From positions 1-39,950 of the forward strand of contig JADGRJ010000007.1 in the NCBI GenBank assembly GCA_017881025.1: DNA of 39,950 nucleotides, read 5' to 3'. The notes under the pieces are model-generated. The model saw only the letters and a list, made by a program, of their open reading frames with translations, was not told the DNA's origin and made no database searches. Positions within the stretch are counted from its first letter, which is position 1. Every line of letters starts with the position of its first letter. Made by a program: the position numbers and the translations under genes. The stretch is from Rhizobacter sp. (GTDB lineage: Bacteria > Pseudomonadota > Gammaproteobacteria > Burkholderiales > Burkholderiaceae_C). Shown piece by piece: positions 17,130 through 26,039 of this stretch.

Positions 17130-17765
17130 CTAGTTGCCGACGAGCCCCTGGCGGATCGCGTAGACCGTCATCTCGGAGTTGTTGGCGAGGCCGAGCTTCT
17201 CGAGCACGCGCGCGCGGTAGACGCTCACCGTCTTCGGGCTCAGCATCAGCTCCTCGGCGATGTCGGAGAGGCGCTTGCCCGATGCGATCATCACGAGCGT
17301 CTGCATCTCGCGGTCGGAGAGCCTGTCGTGCGCGTTCTCGACCGACGGCGTGGTCAGGCTCTCGACCAGCATCTGCGCGATCTCGGGGGTCACGTACTTG
17401 CGCCCCTGCGCGACGGTTCGCACCGCGCTGACGATGAGCGCCGGATCGCCGCCCTTGTTGACGTAGCCGAAGGCGCCGGCGCGCAAAGCGCGAATCGCGT
17501 ACTGGTCCTCCGGGTACATCGAGACGACGAGCACGCGCATCGCCGTGCCCTCGTCCTTGAGGGCATGAAGGACGTCGAGGCCGCTTCGGCCCGGGAGGTT
17601 GATGTCGAGGACCAGGACCTCGGCGCTCTTCTCGCGCATCAGCGCGCGAAGCTCGCCGTAGTCGCCGGCCTCGCCGACGACCTCGATGTCGGGGGCGTCC
17701 GAGAGCGTGTCGCGGATGCCGCGCCGGATCAGGGCGTGGTCATCGCAGAGAAAAACCTTGATCAT
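17130..17765 (-). CDS. NarL/FixJ-type response regulator
   Basis: 211 residues. Receiver: FLCDDHALIRRGI, the phosphorylated Asp in VLVLDINLPGRSG, and the Lys in GYVNKGG. Output: LuxR-type helix-turn-helix with LSDREMQTLVMIASGK and MLSPKTVSVYRARVLEKL. The layout and sequence resemble UvrY/GacA-like regulators of the NarL group. It starts 10 bases after the histidine-kinase stop, so the pair is one operon, with the kinase first. Targets are not evident. The gene lies convergent to the broken multicopper oxidase with 25 bases between them. Confidence 0.93.
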   Translation of the reverse strand: MIKVFLCDDHALIRRGIRDTLSDAPDIEVVGEAGDYGELRALMREKSAEVLVLDINLPGRSGLDVLHALKDEGTAMRVLVVSMYPEDQYAIRALRAGAFGYVNKGGDPALIVSAVRTVAQGRKYVTPEIAQMLVESLTTPSVENAHDRLSDREMQTLVMIASGKRLSDIAEELMLSPKTVSVYRARVLEKLGLANNSEMTVYAIRQGLVGN

Positions 17766-17775
17766 GTCGGCGACC

Positions 17776-18915
17776 TCACACGTCGGCCCACTGGCTCGGG
17801 TCGTAGGACTTGTCGGGGGGCTCGGGCACGTAAGCGCTGTCGGGAACGTCGAGCGGCACCGAGAGGATCAGCGTCGTGCCGTGCGGCCCGCTCGACAGGT
17901 CGATCCAGCCGCCCACCGTCTTCGCCCGCTCGTGCAGGCCGCGGATGCCGAACGAGCGCGCCTTGGCGAGGTCGTCCTGGCTGACGCCGCAGCCGTTGTC
18001 GCTGATCTCGAGCGAAAGCACGCCGCCGGCGAGCGACAGATCGATCTGCACCCGCGTCGCCTGCGCGTGCTTGCTGATGTTGGTGAGCGCCTCTTGCGCC
18101 GTCCGGTAAGCGACCAGCGGCACCAGGGGCGGCAGCTCGAGCGGTTGCTTGGGCAGGCGGATCTGGCACTCGACGCCGCTCCGGCGCTCGAAGCGCAGCG
18201 CGATCCAGTGCAGCGCCGCCGCCAGGCCTTGCTCGAGGATGGCAGGGCGCAGGTTGTGCATGATCCGCTGGCTCGACTCGACCGCATGGGTCACCGTCTC
18301 GAGCGCCGACTGGACGCGCGAGACGATCTGCGGCGAGCTCGAATGGCGCGCGATCCAGGCAAGGTCGAACTTGAGCGCCGTCAGCGACCCGCCGACGTCG
18401 TCGTGGATCTCGCGGGCGATCGCCGCGCGCTCCTGCTCGACGCTGGTCTGCAAATGCTGGGCGAGCTCGTGCAGGCGCTGCTTCGAGGCGACCAGGTCGC
18501 GGTCGGCCCTGACGCGGGCGCGCCGCGTCTCGGCGGCATCGACCGCGTGCAGCAGCGCCGGCACCAGGCGCGCGAGGTGGCTCTTCTGGAGGTAGTCGCT
18601 GGCGCCGCTCCGCATCGCCTCGACGGCGGTGTCGTCACCGATCTCGCCCGAGACGAGGATGAACGGGATCTCGCGCATGCTCGCCTTCAAGAGCTCGAGC
18701 GCGACCAGGCCCGAGAAGCCGGGCAGGTTGTAGTCGGAGACGACCGCGTCCCAGGGCTCGTCGAGCGCTTCGAGGAACGCGCTTTCCGAATCGATGCGCC
18801 GCGTCTGCGCATTGAGCCCGCCGCGGGCGAGGTGGGCGACGAGCAGCTCGTGGTCGAGCTCGGAGTCCTCGAGGTGGAGGACGCGAAAGACGCGCTCGCG
18901 GGAGGTCCCTGGCAT
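17776..18915 (-). CDS. Soluble histidine kinase with N-terminal receiver domain (HisKA_3 type)
   Basis: 379 residues, no membrane segment. About 10-130 form a receiver domain (VLHLEDSELDHELL, phosphorylatable Asp in VVSDYNLPGFSG, Lys in YLQKSH). A coiled coil leads to a HisKA_3 dimerisation box, AIAREIHDDVGGSLTALKFD, with the phosphoacceptor His in EIHDD, then an ATPase with EALTNISKHAQA, DNGCGV and GIRGLHERAKTVGG. The input must come from phosphorylation of the receiver or from a partner protein, so it probably acts as a relay. The partner regulator follows after 10 bases. The ATG at 18915 has a GGAGGTC-like sequence nearby and begins MPGTSRERVFRVLHLED. Confidence 0.92.
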   Translation of the reverse strand: MPGTSRERVFRVLHLEDSELDHELLVAHLARGGLNAQTRRIDSESAFLEALDEPWDAVVSDYNLPGFSGLVALELLKASMREIPFILVSGEIGDDTAVEAMRSGASDYLQKSHLARLVPALLHAVDAAETRRARVRADRDLVASKQRLHELAQHLQTSVEQERAAIAREIHDDVGGSLTALKFDLAWIARHSSSPQIVSRVQSALETVTHAVESSQRIMHNLRPAILEQGLAAALHWIALRFERRSGVECQIRLPKQPLELPPLVPLVAYRTAQEALTNISKHAQATRVQIDLSLAGGVLSLEISDNGCGVSQDDLAKARSFGIRGLHERAKTVGGWIDLSSGPHGTTLILSVPLDVPDSAYVPEPPDKSYDPSQWADV

Positions 18916-19002
18916 GGCGCGCAGTATGCCGGCGGCAACTGCGCAGATCGTTGCGGAGGCGCCCTTCGCGCGCCGGCCGATGAGCGATTTCCCGCGCTGG
19001 CG

Positions 19003-21594
19003 TTACAAATCCGCAGCCTGGCGCAGCGTCTGCACCACCGGCCGCGTCAGCACCTCGCGCAGGCCCCACCAGCCGGCGGCGAGCGCGAGCACCGCGCCGG
19101 CCGCTGCGCCGAGGAGCGGAACGAGCGGCGACGGGCTCCAGCTGAACTCGAACACCCAGCGCGCGAGCGCCCAGCTCACGGCAATCGCGGCGAACGACGC
19201 GAGCAGGCCGGCGAGCGCGCCGACGCCGAGCAGCTCGGCGCGCTGCACCTGCGCGAGCAGCTTGCCGCTGGCGCCGAGCGCGCGCATCACCGCGAACTCT
19301 CGCGCCCGCGACTCGCGCGTCGCGCTGACCGCGGCGAAGAGGACGACCAGGCCGGCCGCGAGCGTGAAGCCGAACAGGAACTCGACCGCGCGGACGACCT
19401 GGTCGAGGACGCGCTGCACTTGCGCGATCGACGCCGAGACGTCGATCGAGGTGATGTTCGGGAAGTCGCGGCTGATCGCATTGTCGAAGCCGGGGACTGC
19501 GGGCGCGCGGTAGGCGGCGATGTAGCTCACCGGCGCGTCGACCATCGTCGCGGTCGGGAAGAGGACGAAGAAGTTGACGCGCATCGACGACCAGTCGACC
19601 TTGCGCAGGCTCGTGATGCGGCCTTCGATCGGCGTGCCGCCGAGGTCGAAGCGGAGCGTGTCTCCGAGCTTCAGGCCGAGCGTCTCGGCGAGGCCTTCCT
19701 CGACGCTCAGGCCGCCCTTCTCGTCGGCCGTCCAGCGACCGGCGGCGATGGCGTTGTGCGGCGGCAGGGTCGCGCTGTGGCTGAGGTTGAACTCGCGGTC
19801 GACGAGGCGGCGCGCGCGCGGATCGGCGTAGTCGTCGGGCGCGACGTTCCTGCCGTCGACGGCGACCAGGCGGCCGCGGATCATCGGGAACCAGTCGTAG
19901 CGCGCGACGCCCGAGGCGCGCAGCTTGGCCTGGAACGCGTCGGCCTGCGGCGGCTGGACGTTGATGACGAATCGATTCGGCGCGTCCTTCGGCGTCGCCT
20001 GGCGCCAGCTCGAGACGAGGTCGGTGCGCAGGAGGGTGAGCAGGACGAGCGCGAGCAGGCCGACCGCGAGCGCCGACACCTGCAGCACTGCGAACGCCGG
20101 CCGCGCCGCCAGCTGACGCGTCGCGAGGATCAGCCAGCGCGGCGCGCCGGCCTCGGGCACCGAGCGGCGCAGGACGACGAGCGCGAGCCACGACATCAGC
20201 GCGAAGACGCAGACCGCGCCGGCGAAGCCGCCGACCGCGATCAGGCCGAGCTTCAAGTCGCTCGAGACGGCGAGCAGGAGCGCCGCGAAGCCGAGCGCGC
20301 CGGCGCCGAGGACGGCGAGCGAGGCCGGCTTCATCGCGCCGACGTCGCGCCGGATGACGCGCAGCGGCGGCACGCGCGCGAGCTGCAGCACCGGCGGCAG
20401 GCCGAAGCCGAACAGCAGCGTGAAGCCGACGCCGGCGCCGAACAGCGCCGGCCAGACGCCGGGCGGCGGCAGAACCGCCTCGACCAGGCCGGCGAGCAGC
20501 CAGACGAAGACGTAGTGGACGGCGAAGCCGATGACGAGACCGGCGATGCTCGCGACCAGGCCGACGAGCGCGAACTCGACGAAGTACTGCAGCGCGATCG
20601 TCCGCTGCGGCAGGCCGAGGACGCGCAGCATCGCGCAGTCGTCGAGGTGGCGGCCGGCGAAGTCGCGCGAGGCGATGCCGACCGCGACCGCGGCGAGCAG
20701 CGCCGCCAGCAGGGCGACGAGGTTGAGGAACTTCTCGGCGCGATCGAGCGTCTGGCGCATCTCGGGCCGGCCGGTGGCGAGCGACTCGATGCGCAGGCCG
20801 CGCAGGCCCTTGGCTTTGATCTCGGCCTCGGCCCAGTCGACGAACTCGGCGACCTTGGCGTCCTTGGCCGCGTCGGCGGCGACGGCGAGGCGGTACGAGA
20901 TGCGGCTCGCCGGCTGGACCAGGCCGGTCGCGGTGAGGTCGGCTTCGTTCAGCATCACGCGCGGTGCCAGGCTCGCGAAGCCGGTGCCGCGGTCGGGCTC
21001 GATGACGATGACGCGGGCGATCTTGAGGCTCGCATCGCCGAGCAGGAGCGGGTCGCCGACCGCCAGGCCGAGCGAGTCGAGGATGGCGGCATCGACCCAC
21101 GCCGTGCCCTTCGCCGGCGCGGCGGCGACGTCGACCTCCTTCGCTCCGGTCGCGTCGCGCACGCGCAGCTTGCCGCGCAACGGGTAGGCGTCGCTCACCG
21201 CCTTGACGCTCACCAGTCGCGTCGCGCCGCCCTTCCCGTCGGGAGCGCGGCCCATGCTGGGGAAATTGGCGGTCGTCGCCGTGACGAGGCCGAGCGCGCG
21301 CGCCCGCGCCGTGAAGGTCGCCGGTGCCGGCTGGTCGCTCGAGACGATCGCGTCGCCGCCGAGCATCTGGCGCGCGTCGCGGGCCAGGCCGCCGTTGATG
21401 CGGTCGGCAAAGAAGCCGACCGCCGTGAGCGCCGCCACCGCGAGCGTCACGGCGACGACCAGGAGGCGCAGCTCGCCGGCGCGAAAGTCGCGCAGCAGCT
21501 GGCGCCAGCCGAGCGGCCACGCCGACGGCGAGCGTGCCTGCCGCGGCGGGGCGGCGTCGAGCGGAGCGGGTTGCGTCAGCGAAGGTGTCGTCAT
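19003..21594 (-). CDS. FtsX-type ABC transporter permease (YbbP-like)
   Basis: 863 residues. An N-terminal helix (LRLLVVAVTLAVAALTAVGFF) precedes a large periplasmic domain, then an FtsX permease core (three helices near 250-400), a second periplasmic domain, and a second FtsX core near the C-terminus (VEFLFGFTLAAGLVVLFAAV, ELLGVGALAGLLASF). This duplicated layout is that of the YbbP/lipoprotein-type permeases. These work with an ATPase such as YbbA, but none is encoded next to it. The start at 21594 was chosen because the frame is open upstream only across the divergent dioxygenase gene. Substrate unknown; a role in lipid or lipoprotein handling is family-based inference. Confidence 0.88.
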   Translation of the reverse strand: MTTPSLTQPAPLDAAPPRQARSPSAWPLGWRQLLRDFRAGELRLLVVAVTLAVAALTAVGFFADRINGGLARDARQMLGGDAIVSSDQPAPATFTARARALGLVTATTANFPSMGRAPDGKGGATRLVSVKAVSDAYPLRGKLRVRDATGAKEVDVAAAPAKGTAWVDAAILDSLGLAVGDPLLLGDASLKIARVIVIEPDRGTGFASLAPRVMLNEADLTATGLVQPASRISYRLAVAADAAKDAKVAEFVDWAEAEIKAKGLRGLRIESLATGRPEMRQTLDRAEKFLNLVALLAALLAAVAVGIASRDFAGRHLDDCAMLRVLGLPQRTIALQYFVEFALVGLVASIAGLVIGFAVHYVFVWLLAGLVEAVLPPPGVWPALFGAGVGFTLLFGFGLPPVLQLARVPPLRVIRRDVGAMKPASLAVLGAGALGFAALLLAVSSDLKLGLIAVGGFAGAVCVFALMSWLALVVLRRSVPEAGAPRWLILATRQLAARPAFAVLQVSALAVGLLALVLLTLLRTDLVSSWRQATPKDAPNRFVINVQPPQADAFQAKLRASGVARYDWFPMIRGRLVAVDGRNVAPDDYADPRARRLVDREFNLSHSATLPPHNAIAAGRWTADEKGGLSVEEGLAETLGLKLGDTLRFDLGGTPIEGRITSLRKVDWSSMRVNFFVLFPTATMVDAPVSYIAAYRAPAVPGFDNAISRDFPNITSIDVSASIAQVQRVLDQVVRAVEFLFGFTLAAGLVVLFAAVSATRESRAREFAVMRALGASGKLLAQVQRAELLGVGALAGLLASFAAIAVSWALARWVFEFSWSPSPLVPLLGAAAGAVLALAAGWWGLREVLTRPVVQTLRQAADL

Positions 21595-21676
21595 CGGCGC
21601 GAAACTTACCCGACTTGTGAACGTTGTGTGCAAGCGGGTTGAATCAGCGCCGCCGCCGGCGGTGCTCCAATGGCAC

Positions 21677-22540
21677 ATGAACACCCCCCTGCCCTCGCTA
21701 TTCGTCTCGCACGGCTCGCCGATGATCGCGCTCGAGCCGGGCGAAGCCGGTGCCTTCATGCAGCGGCTCGGCCCGGCGATCGACGCCACCTTCGGCCGGC
21801 CGAAGGCGATCGTCACCGTTTCGGCGCACACCGCCGCGCGCGTCCCGGTCGTCCTCGCCGCGCTCCGGCACGAAGCGATCTACGACTTCGGCGGCTTCGA
21901 TCCGAAGCTGCGCACGCTGCGCTACGACGCGCCGGGCGACCCCGCCCTCGCCGCCCGGATGCTGAAGCTCCTGCACGCGGCCGGCATCGACGCGCAAAGC
22001 GTCGACCAGGGCGGCCTCGACCACGGCGCGTGGACGGCGCTGCGCTTCATCTATCCCGACGCCGACATCCCGGTCGTGCCGCTCGCCTTCGTCCCCGACG
22101 AGTCGCCGGCGGCGCAGTTCAGGCTCGGCGAGGCGCTCAGGCCGCTGACAGGTGAAGGCGTGCTCGTCGTCGGCAGCGGCAGCATCACCCACAACCTGCG
22201 CCGCGTGTTCGCGAACGGGCTCAGGCCGCGCGAAGACCAGCCCGAGGCGGCTGACAACGCGGCATTTCGCCACTGGATCGCCGAGCGCGGCAAGGCGCGC
22301 GACTGGGACGCCCTCTTCGCCTACCGGACGAAGGCGCCGCACGCGGTCGAGATGCACCCGACCGACGAGCACCTGCTGCCCTGGTACGTCGCCGCCGGCG
22401 CCGGCGGGCGCGAGGCCGTGCCGCTGCGCATCCACGACAGCGCGACGATGGGCAGCCTCGGCATGGATGCGTACGCGTTCGGCCCAGGCGCGGGCGAGCT
22501 CGCCGACGCCATCGCGCAAACCGAGCCCCAGCCCGCCTGA
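21677..22540 (+). CDS. ygiD: DODA-type extradiol aromatic ring-opening dioxygenase (YgiD-like)
   Basis: 287-residue LigB-superfamily protein. The start at 21677 gives PSLFVSHGSPMIALEPG, in which the His is a zinc/iron ligand. Further ligand-type residues lie in VTVSAHTAARVP, LDHGAWTALRFIYPDADIPV and GSGSITHNLRR. Such proteins (YgiD, plant DODA) open catecholic rings; the true bacterial substrate is generally unknown. The gene is divergent from the FtsX permease gene across 82 bases and convergent with the BMP receptor gene, ending 5 bases from it. It has no neighbouring aromatic-degradation gene. Confidence 0.9.
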   Translation: MNTPLPSLFVSHGSPMIALEPGEAGAFMQRLGPAIDATFGRPKAIVTVSAHTAARVPVVLAALRHEAIYDFGGFDPKLRTLRYDAPGDPALAARMLKLLHAAGIDAQSVDQGGLDHGAWTALRFIYPDADIPVVPLAFVPDESPAAQFRLGEALRPLTGEGVLVVGSGSITHNLRRVFANGLRPREDQPEAADNAAFRHWIAERGKARDWDALFAYRTKAPHAVEMHPTDEHLLPWYVAAGAGGREAVPLRIHDSATMGSLGMDAYAFGPGAGELADAIAQTEPQPA

Positions 22541-22545
22541 GGCGG

Positions 22546-23688
22546 TCAGCGCACCTTCGGCACGTTGCCGACGACGCCGGCGACGAACCAGTCCATCGCC
22601 TTGATGTCGGCATCGCCGAGCGCGCCGAGCGCCAGGCGCGTCGTACCGGCGTTGTCGACCAGCGGCGCGGCGAACGGCACGAGCGTTCCGGCGACGATCG
22701 CGGCGCGGCGCGTCTGCAGGCCGGCGCGGGCCTCCTTCGCCAGCGTCGCGTCGACCGCGTCGATGTCGACCATGCCGCTGGCGATTCCGCCCCACACCGG
22801 CTCGGGGCGCCAGCTGCCGTCAATCACGCTCTGCGCGACGCGCGTGTAGAAGCCGCCCCAGCGGTGGACGATCGCCGCCAGTTGCGCGTCGGGCGCGAAC
22901 GCGCGCATGTCGCTCGGGTACGAGACGACGCGGACGCCGCGCGAGCGAAAGTTGGCCTGCGCCGCCTGCGCGACCGCGGGCGACGCGCTGTGGTGGGTGA
23001 GCACGTCGGCGCCTTGGTCGATCAGCGTTTGCGCGGCGTCCCGCTCCTTGGCCGGATCGAACCACGTGTTGAGCCAGACGACGCGCACGCTCGCCTTCGG
23101 GTTGGCCGCGCGCATTCCCAGCGTGAAGGCATTGATGCCCTGGACGACCTCCGGCACCGGGAAGCCGGCGACGTAGCCGGCGACGCCGCTCTTGCTGGTG
23201 CGGCCGGCGAGCCAGCCGGCGAGCCAGCGGGCCTCGTAGTAGCGGGCGTCGTAGGTAGCGAGGTTGGGCGCGCTCTTGTAGCCGCCGGCATGCTCGAAGG
23301 TCGCGAGCGGGAACTCGGCGGCGACGCGCAGCGCCGGGTCGAGGTAGCCGAAGCTGGTCGCGAAAACGAGCGTCGCGCCCTGCTGGGCGACCAGGTCGCG
23401 CATGACGCGCTCGGCGTCGGCGCCTTCGGCGACCGACTCGACCGCGATCGTCCGGACGCGCGCGCCGAGCGCGCGCGCCATCTCGCGCCGGCCGAGCTCG
23501 TGCTGGTACGTCCAGCCCGCCTCGCCGACCGGCGTGACGTAAACGAAGCCGACGACCAGCGGCGCCCTGGCGGCGGGTGGCCCCGACACGGGTGCCGACG
23601 TCGCGGCGATCGACAAAGCTGAGGCGGCCCACGCCGCAATTCCCGCGAGCAGCGCGCAGGCGCTGCCGCGGATGAGGTTTTTCATCAT
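22546..23688 (-). CDS. BMP-family (PnrA-like) ABC substrate-binding protein, orphan
   Basis: 380-residue periplasmic receptor. Signal peptide MMKNLIRGSACALLAGIAAW..., then VVGFVYVTPVGEAGWTYQHE, ALRVAAEFPLATFEHAGG, GVAGYVAGFPVPEVVQGINAF and GADVLTHHSASP, all typical of the BMP/PnrA nucleoside-binding family. Start at 23688 because GAGG stands 6 bases before it. BMP proteins feed purine nucleosides or related compounds to an ABC importer, but no ATPase or permease genes adjoin it, unlike the normal arrangement. It may use a transporter encoded elsewhere, for example the one belonging to the second BMP gene at the window end. Compared with that one it has diverged considerably. Confidence 0.92.
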   Translation of the reverse strand: MMKNLIRGSACALLAGIAAWAASALSIAATSAPVSGPPAARAPLVVGFVYVTPVGEAGWTYQHELGRREMARALGARVRTIAVESVAEGADAERVMRDLVAQQGATLVFATSFGYLDPALRVAAEFPLATFEHAGGYKSAPNLATYDARYYEARWLAGWLAGRTSKSGVAGYVAGFPVPEVVQGINAFTLGMRAANPKASVRVVWLNTWFDPAKERDAAQTLIDQGADVLTHHSASPAVAQAAQANFRSRGVRVVSYPSDMRAFAPDAQLAAIVHRWGGFYTRVAQSVIDGSWRPEPVWGGIASGMVDIDAVDATLAKEARAGLQTRRAAIVAGTLVPFAAPLVDNAGTTRLALGALGDADIKAMDWFVAGVVGNVPKVR

Positions 23689-23799
23689 GGTTGACCTCGA
23701 CATGGCCCGACGGATCGATCCGTTCGCCGCACGGGCGGGCCGGCGAACGGTCCGATTGTCTCGCGCCGGCCCGCGCGGCCCGTGCGAAACGATTTGGCG

Positions 23800-24357
23800 C
23801 TACTTTGCGCGCACGTAGCGGCCGTCGAAGAGAACGGTCCAGCTCTTGCCGGCGTCGCTCGACAGCTCCCAGAGCTGGCGCACCGAGCCGTCGTTGGCCG
23901 GCGTCCAGGTGATCCGCTGCAGCACCGTCGCCTTCGGGTCGGTCGGGCTCGGCCCCGACATCGACAACACCATGCTGCGTTCGACCAGCCTGCCAGCGAG
24001 CATCAGCAGGGTGCCGCTGTTGTCGACCCAGGTCTGGTGCCACCGGCGATCGATCGCGTCGTAGATGTTCAGGCTCTTGCCGGTGACGCCGCCGTTGCCG
24101 GTCCATTGCTCGAGGAGCGCGCAGCCGTCGGCGATGAGCTCGATCCGGTTCTCGCCGACCTTCTTGCCCGAGGTCGCGAAGACGTCCCAGGTGCCGACCC
24201 AGAAATCGAATTGGCGGTGCTCGCTCGACTGGCAAGGCTTGGTGTCGGCGCCGGACACCGATTGTGCCGATGCCGGCACGACCGGGAGTGCGAGCGCAAG
24301 GGCCAATAACGCCGCGAGCCGGCCAGGCTGCGAAGGCGAACGAAGCGGGAACTTCAT
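23800..24357 (-). CDS. Secreted protein of unknown function (DUF1579-like)
   Basis: 185 residues with a clear signal peptide (RLAALLALALALPVVPASAQ), so it is periplasmic or released. The mature part begins with a Cys (KPCQSSEHRQFDFWVGTWDVF) and continues with strand-rich sequence: ENRIELIADGCALLEQW, KSLNIYDAIDRRWHQTWV and WTVLFDGRYVRAK. The HRQFDFWVGTWDV pattern resembles the DUF1579/lipocalin-like beta-barrel proteins that bind small ligands; that is tentative. It lies 111 bases downstream of nothing related and divergent from the FAH-family gene. Confidence 0.78.
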   Translation of the reverse strand: MKFPLRSPSQPGRLAALLALALALPVVPASAQSVSGADTKPCQSSEHRQFDFWVGTWDVFATSGKKVGENRIELIADGCALLEQWTGNGGVTGKSLNIYDAIDRRWHQTWVDNSGTLLMLAGRLVERSMVLSMSGPSPTDPKATVLQRITWTPANDGSVRQLWELSSDAGKSWTVLFDGRYVRAK

Positions 24358-24432
24358 GGCGCAAGACTAACCAGAAATCACCCGGGCGCGGCGCGTTTTC
24401 GCTCGCCGTTTCGCGTTCCGCGACGGCGCGCT

Positions 24433-24438
24433 TATCCT
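24433..24438 (+). promoter_or_regulatory. Putative -10 box of the FAH-family gene
   Basis: TATCCT, 23 bases before the ATG. No good -35 is seen (TTTCGC at 24409-24414 would give an 18-base spacer). Similar hexamers stand before three other starts: TATCCT before 3475, TAGACT before 4213 and TATACT before 32208. The likeness is the only support. Confidence 0.28.
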
Positions 24439-24461
24439 CCACGACACCACTTTCGACCGCC

Positions 24462-25415
24462 ATGAGACTGCTCACCTACCGCGACCCCGACGATGGCCGG
24501 CCGACGCTCGGCGTCCGCTACGGCCAGCGCGTTCTCGAGATCGCCGCGGCGGCGCGCATCGCCGGCATCGCCGGCATGCCGACGACCCTGAGGGCCTTGC
24601 TCGCGGCAGGACCGAACGCGATGTCGCGCGTGCGCGAGCTGAGCGGCGCGTCGCAGGCGCACGACGGCGGCCGCTTCGAGGCCGCCTGGCGCGACGAGGC
24701 GACCCTCGAGTACATGGCGCCGATCGACGACGCCGACAAGTTCCTGTGCGTCGGCAAGAACTATCGCCAGCACCTCGAGGAGCTGCAGCGCACCAACCTG
24801 ATCAAGGAGATTCCCGAGGAGCCGACCGGCTTCGTCAAGCTCAACTCGAGCCTGGTCGGCCACCGCGCCAAGGTCGTCCGGCCCGAGGGCATCGTCCGCC
24901 TCGACTACGAGCCCGAGCTGGTGTTCGTGATCGGCCGGCGCGCCCTCGGCGTCAAGAAGGCCGAGGCCTTCAACTACGTCGCCGGCGTGACGATCCTGAA
25001 CGACCTCACCGACCGCGATTCGCAGGAGCGCGAGGTGAAATCGGGCTCGCGCTTCTGGACCGGCAAGAACATCCCGGGCTTCGGCCCGCTCGGCCCCGAG
25101 CTGATCACGCTCGACGAGATCGCCGATCCCTACGACCTCTGGATGACGTGCACCGTCAACGGCCAGCTGCGCATGCGCGTCAACACGCGCGACCAGATCT
25201 GGAAGCTGCCCGACATCGTCGAGCACTTCTCGCGCTACATCCCGATCGAGCCGGGCGACATGTTCTCGACCGGCGCGCCCGGGGGCGTCGCCGTCGGCAA
25301 GCCGAACGCGGCCGAGCTGTACCTGAAGCCGGGCGACGTCGTCGAGTGCGGCATCGAGGGCTTCGCGACACTGCGCACGACGATCGTCGCGCCGCCGGCG
25401 CGCAAGGCGCCCTGA
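24462..25415 (+). CDS. Fumarylacetoacetate hydrolase (FAH) family protein
   Basis: 317 residues. The C-terminal FAH domain (about 80-310) starts at LCVGKNYRQHLEELQR and has metal-binding acids in RLDYEPELVFVIG and NDLTDRDSQ, then SGSRFWTGKNIPGFGPLGP and FSTGAPGGVAVG. These fix a divalent metal in C-C-bond hydrolases or decarboxylases acting on beta-keto acids, for example oxaloacetate or acylpyruvates. The N-terminal 75 residues form the usual small domain. ATG chosen at 24462; a TATCCT (24433-24438) upstream could be its -10. The VOC-like gene converges with it, ending 5 bases away. Exact substrate not determined. Confidence 0.93.
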   Translation: MRLLTYRDPDDGRPTLGVRYGQRVLEIAAAARIAGIAGMPTTLRALLAAGPNAMSRVRELSGASQAHDGGRFEAAWRDEATLEYMAPIDDADKFLCVGKNYRQHLEELQRTNLIKEIPEEPTGFVKLNSSLVGHRAKVVRPEGIVRLDYEPELVFVIGRRALGVKKAEAFNYVAGVTILNDLTDRDSQEREVKSGSRFWTGKNIPGFGPLGPELITLDEIADPYDLWMTCTVNGQLRMRVNTRDQIWKLPDIVEHFSRYIPIEPGDMFSTGAPGGVAVGKPNAAELYLKPGDVVECGIEGFATLRTTIVAPPARKAP

Positions 25416-25419
25416 GCCG

Positions 25420-25896
25420 CTAGCGGCCGTCGTGCGCCGCCTGCAGCGCGGCGATGTCGATCTTCACCATCTTCATCATGGCGTCCGATGCCCGCCTGGC
25501 CTTGGCGCGGTCGGGATCGCCCATCAGCGTGCCCAGGGCCTTCGGGATGATCTGCCAGGACAGGCCGAAGCGGTCTTTCAGCCAGCCGCACTGCTCGGCC
25601 GTGCCGCCTTCGAGGAGCGCGTTCCAGTAGCGGTCGACCTCGGCCTGGTCGTCGCAGTGGACGACGAACGAGACGGCGTGGTTGAACGGGTCGAGCGGGC
25701 CGGCGGTCATGGCCGTGAACTCCTGCCCGAACAGGACGAACTCGACGATCTTCACCGAGCCCGGCGGGCCGCTCGGCGATTCGCTCTGCATCGCCGTGAC
25801 GCGAACGACGCGCGAATCGGGAAATATCGAAGCGTAGAAGCGCGCCGCCTCTTCGGCCTCCTTGGCATACCAGAGGAAGGGAGTGATCTTTTGCAT
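25420..25896 (-). CDS. PhnB-like VOC-superfamily protein
   Basis: 158 residues of the glyoxalase/bleomycin-resistance fold, of the PhnB/3-demethylubiquinone type. MQKITPFLWYAKEAEEAARFYASIFPDS split over the first 28 residues, HAVSFVVHCDDQAEVDRYW, and GWLKDRFGLSWQIIP are the signature blocks. Members are small cytoplasmic enzymes or binding proteins without a known common substrate. The ATG at 25896 is preceded by AGAGGACACC, a good ribosome-binding site. It is followed by 143 bases to the divergent Bug gene. The start codon far upstream in the same frame would run through that region and is not used. Confidence 0.9.
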   Translation of the reverse strand: MQKITPFLWYAKEAEEAARFYASIFPDSRVVRVTAMQSESPSGPPGSVKIVEFVLFGQEFTAMTAGPLDPFNHAVSFVVHCDDQAEVDRYWNALLEGGTAEQCGWLKDRFGLSWQIIPKALGTLMGDPDRAKARRASDAMMKMVKIDIAALQAAHDGR

Positions 25897-26039
25897 GGTG
25901 TCCTCTTGCGATGATGGAAAACCGTGGCGAGACGGAAGCCGCTTCGAGGATAGACAAGTCCGCGCCCGCGCCGTCGCGGCCGCGGGCACGGCATCGCTCT
26001 TGCCGTAACCTTGCGCGCCCTCTTCCGTTCCTGCCATCC

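Noticed and set aside
17686-21642. A plus-strand open frame of over 1300 codons opposite the kinase and permease genes
   Set aside because: It is Arg/Asp/Glu-rich nonsense antisense to two clear genes and arises from the high G/C third positions. Similar long antisense frames at 7572-9575, 27896-31966 and 35492-37774 were rejected for the same reason.
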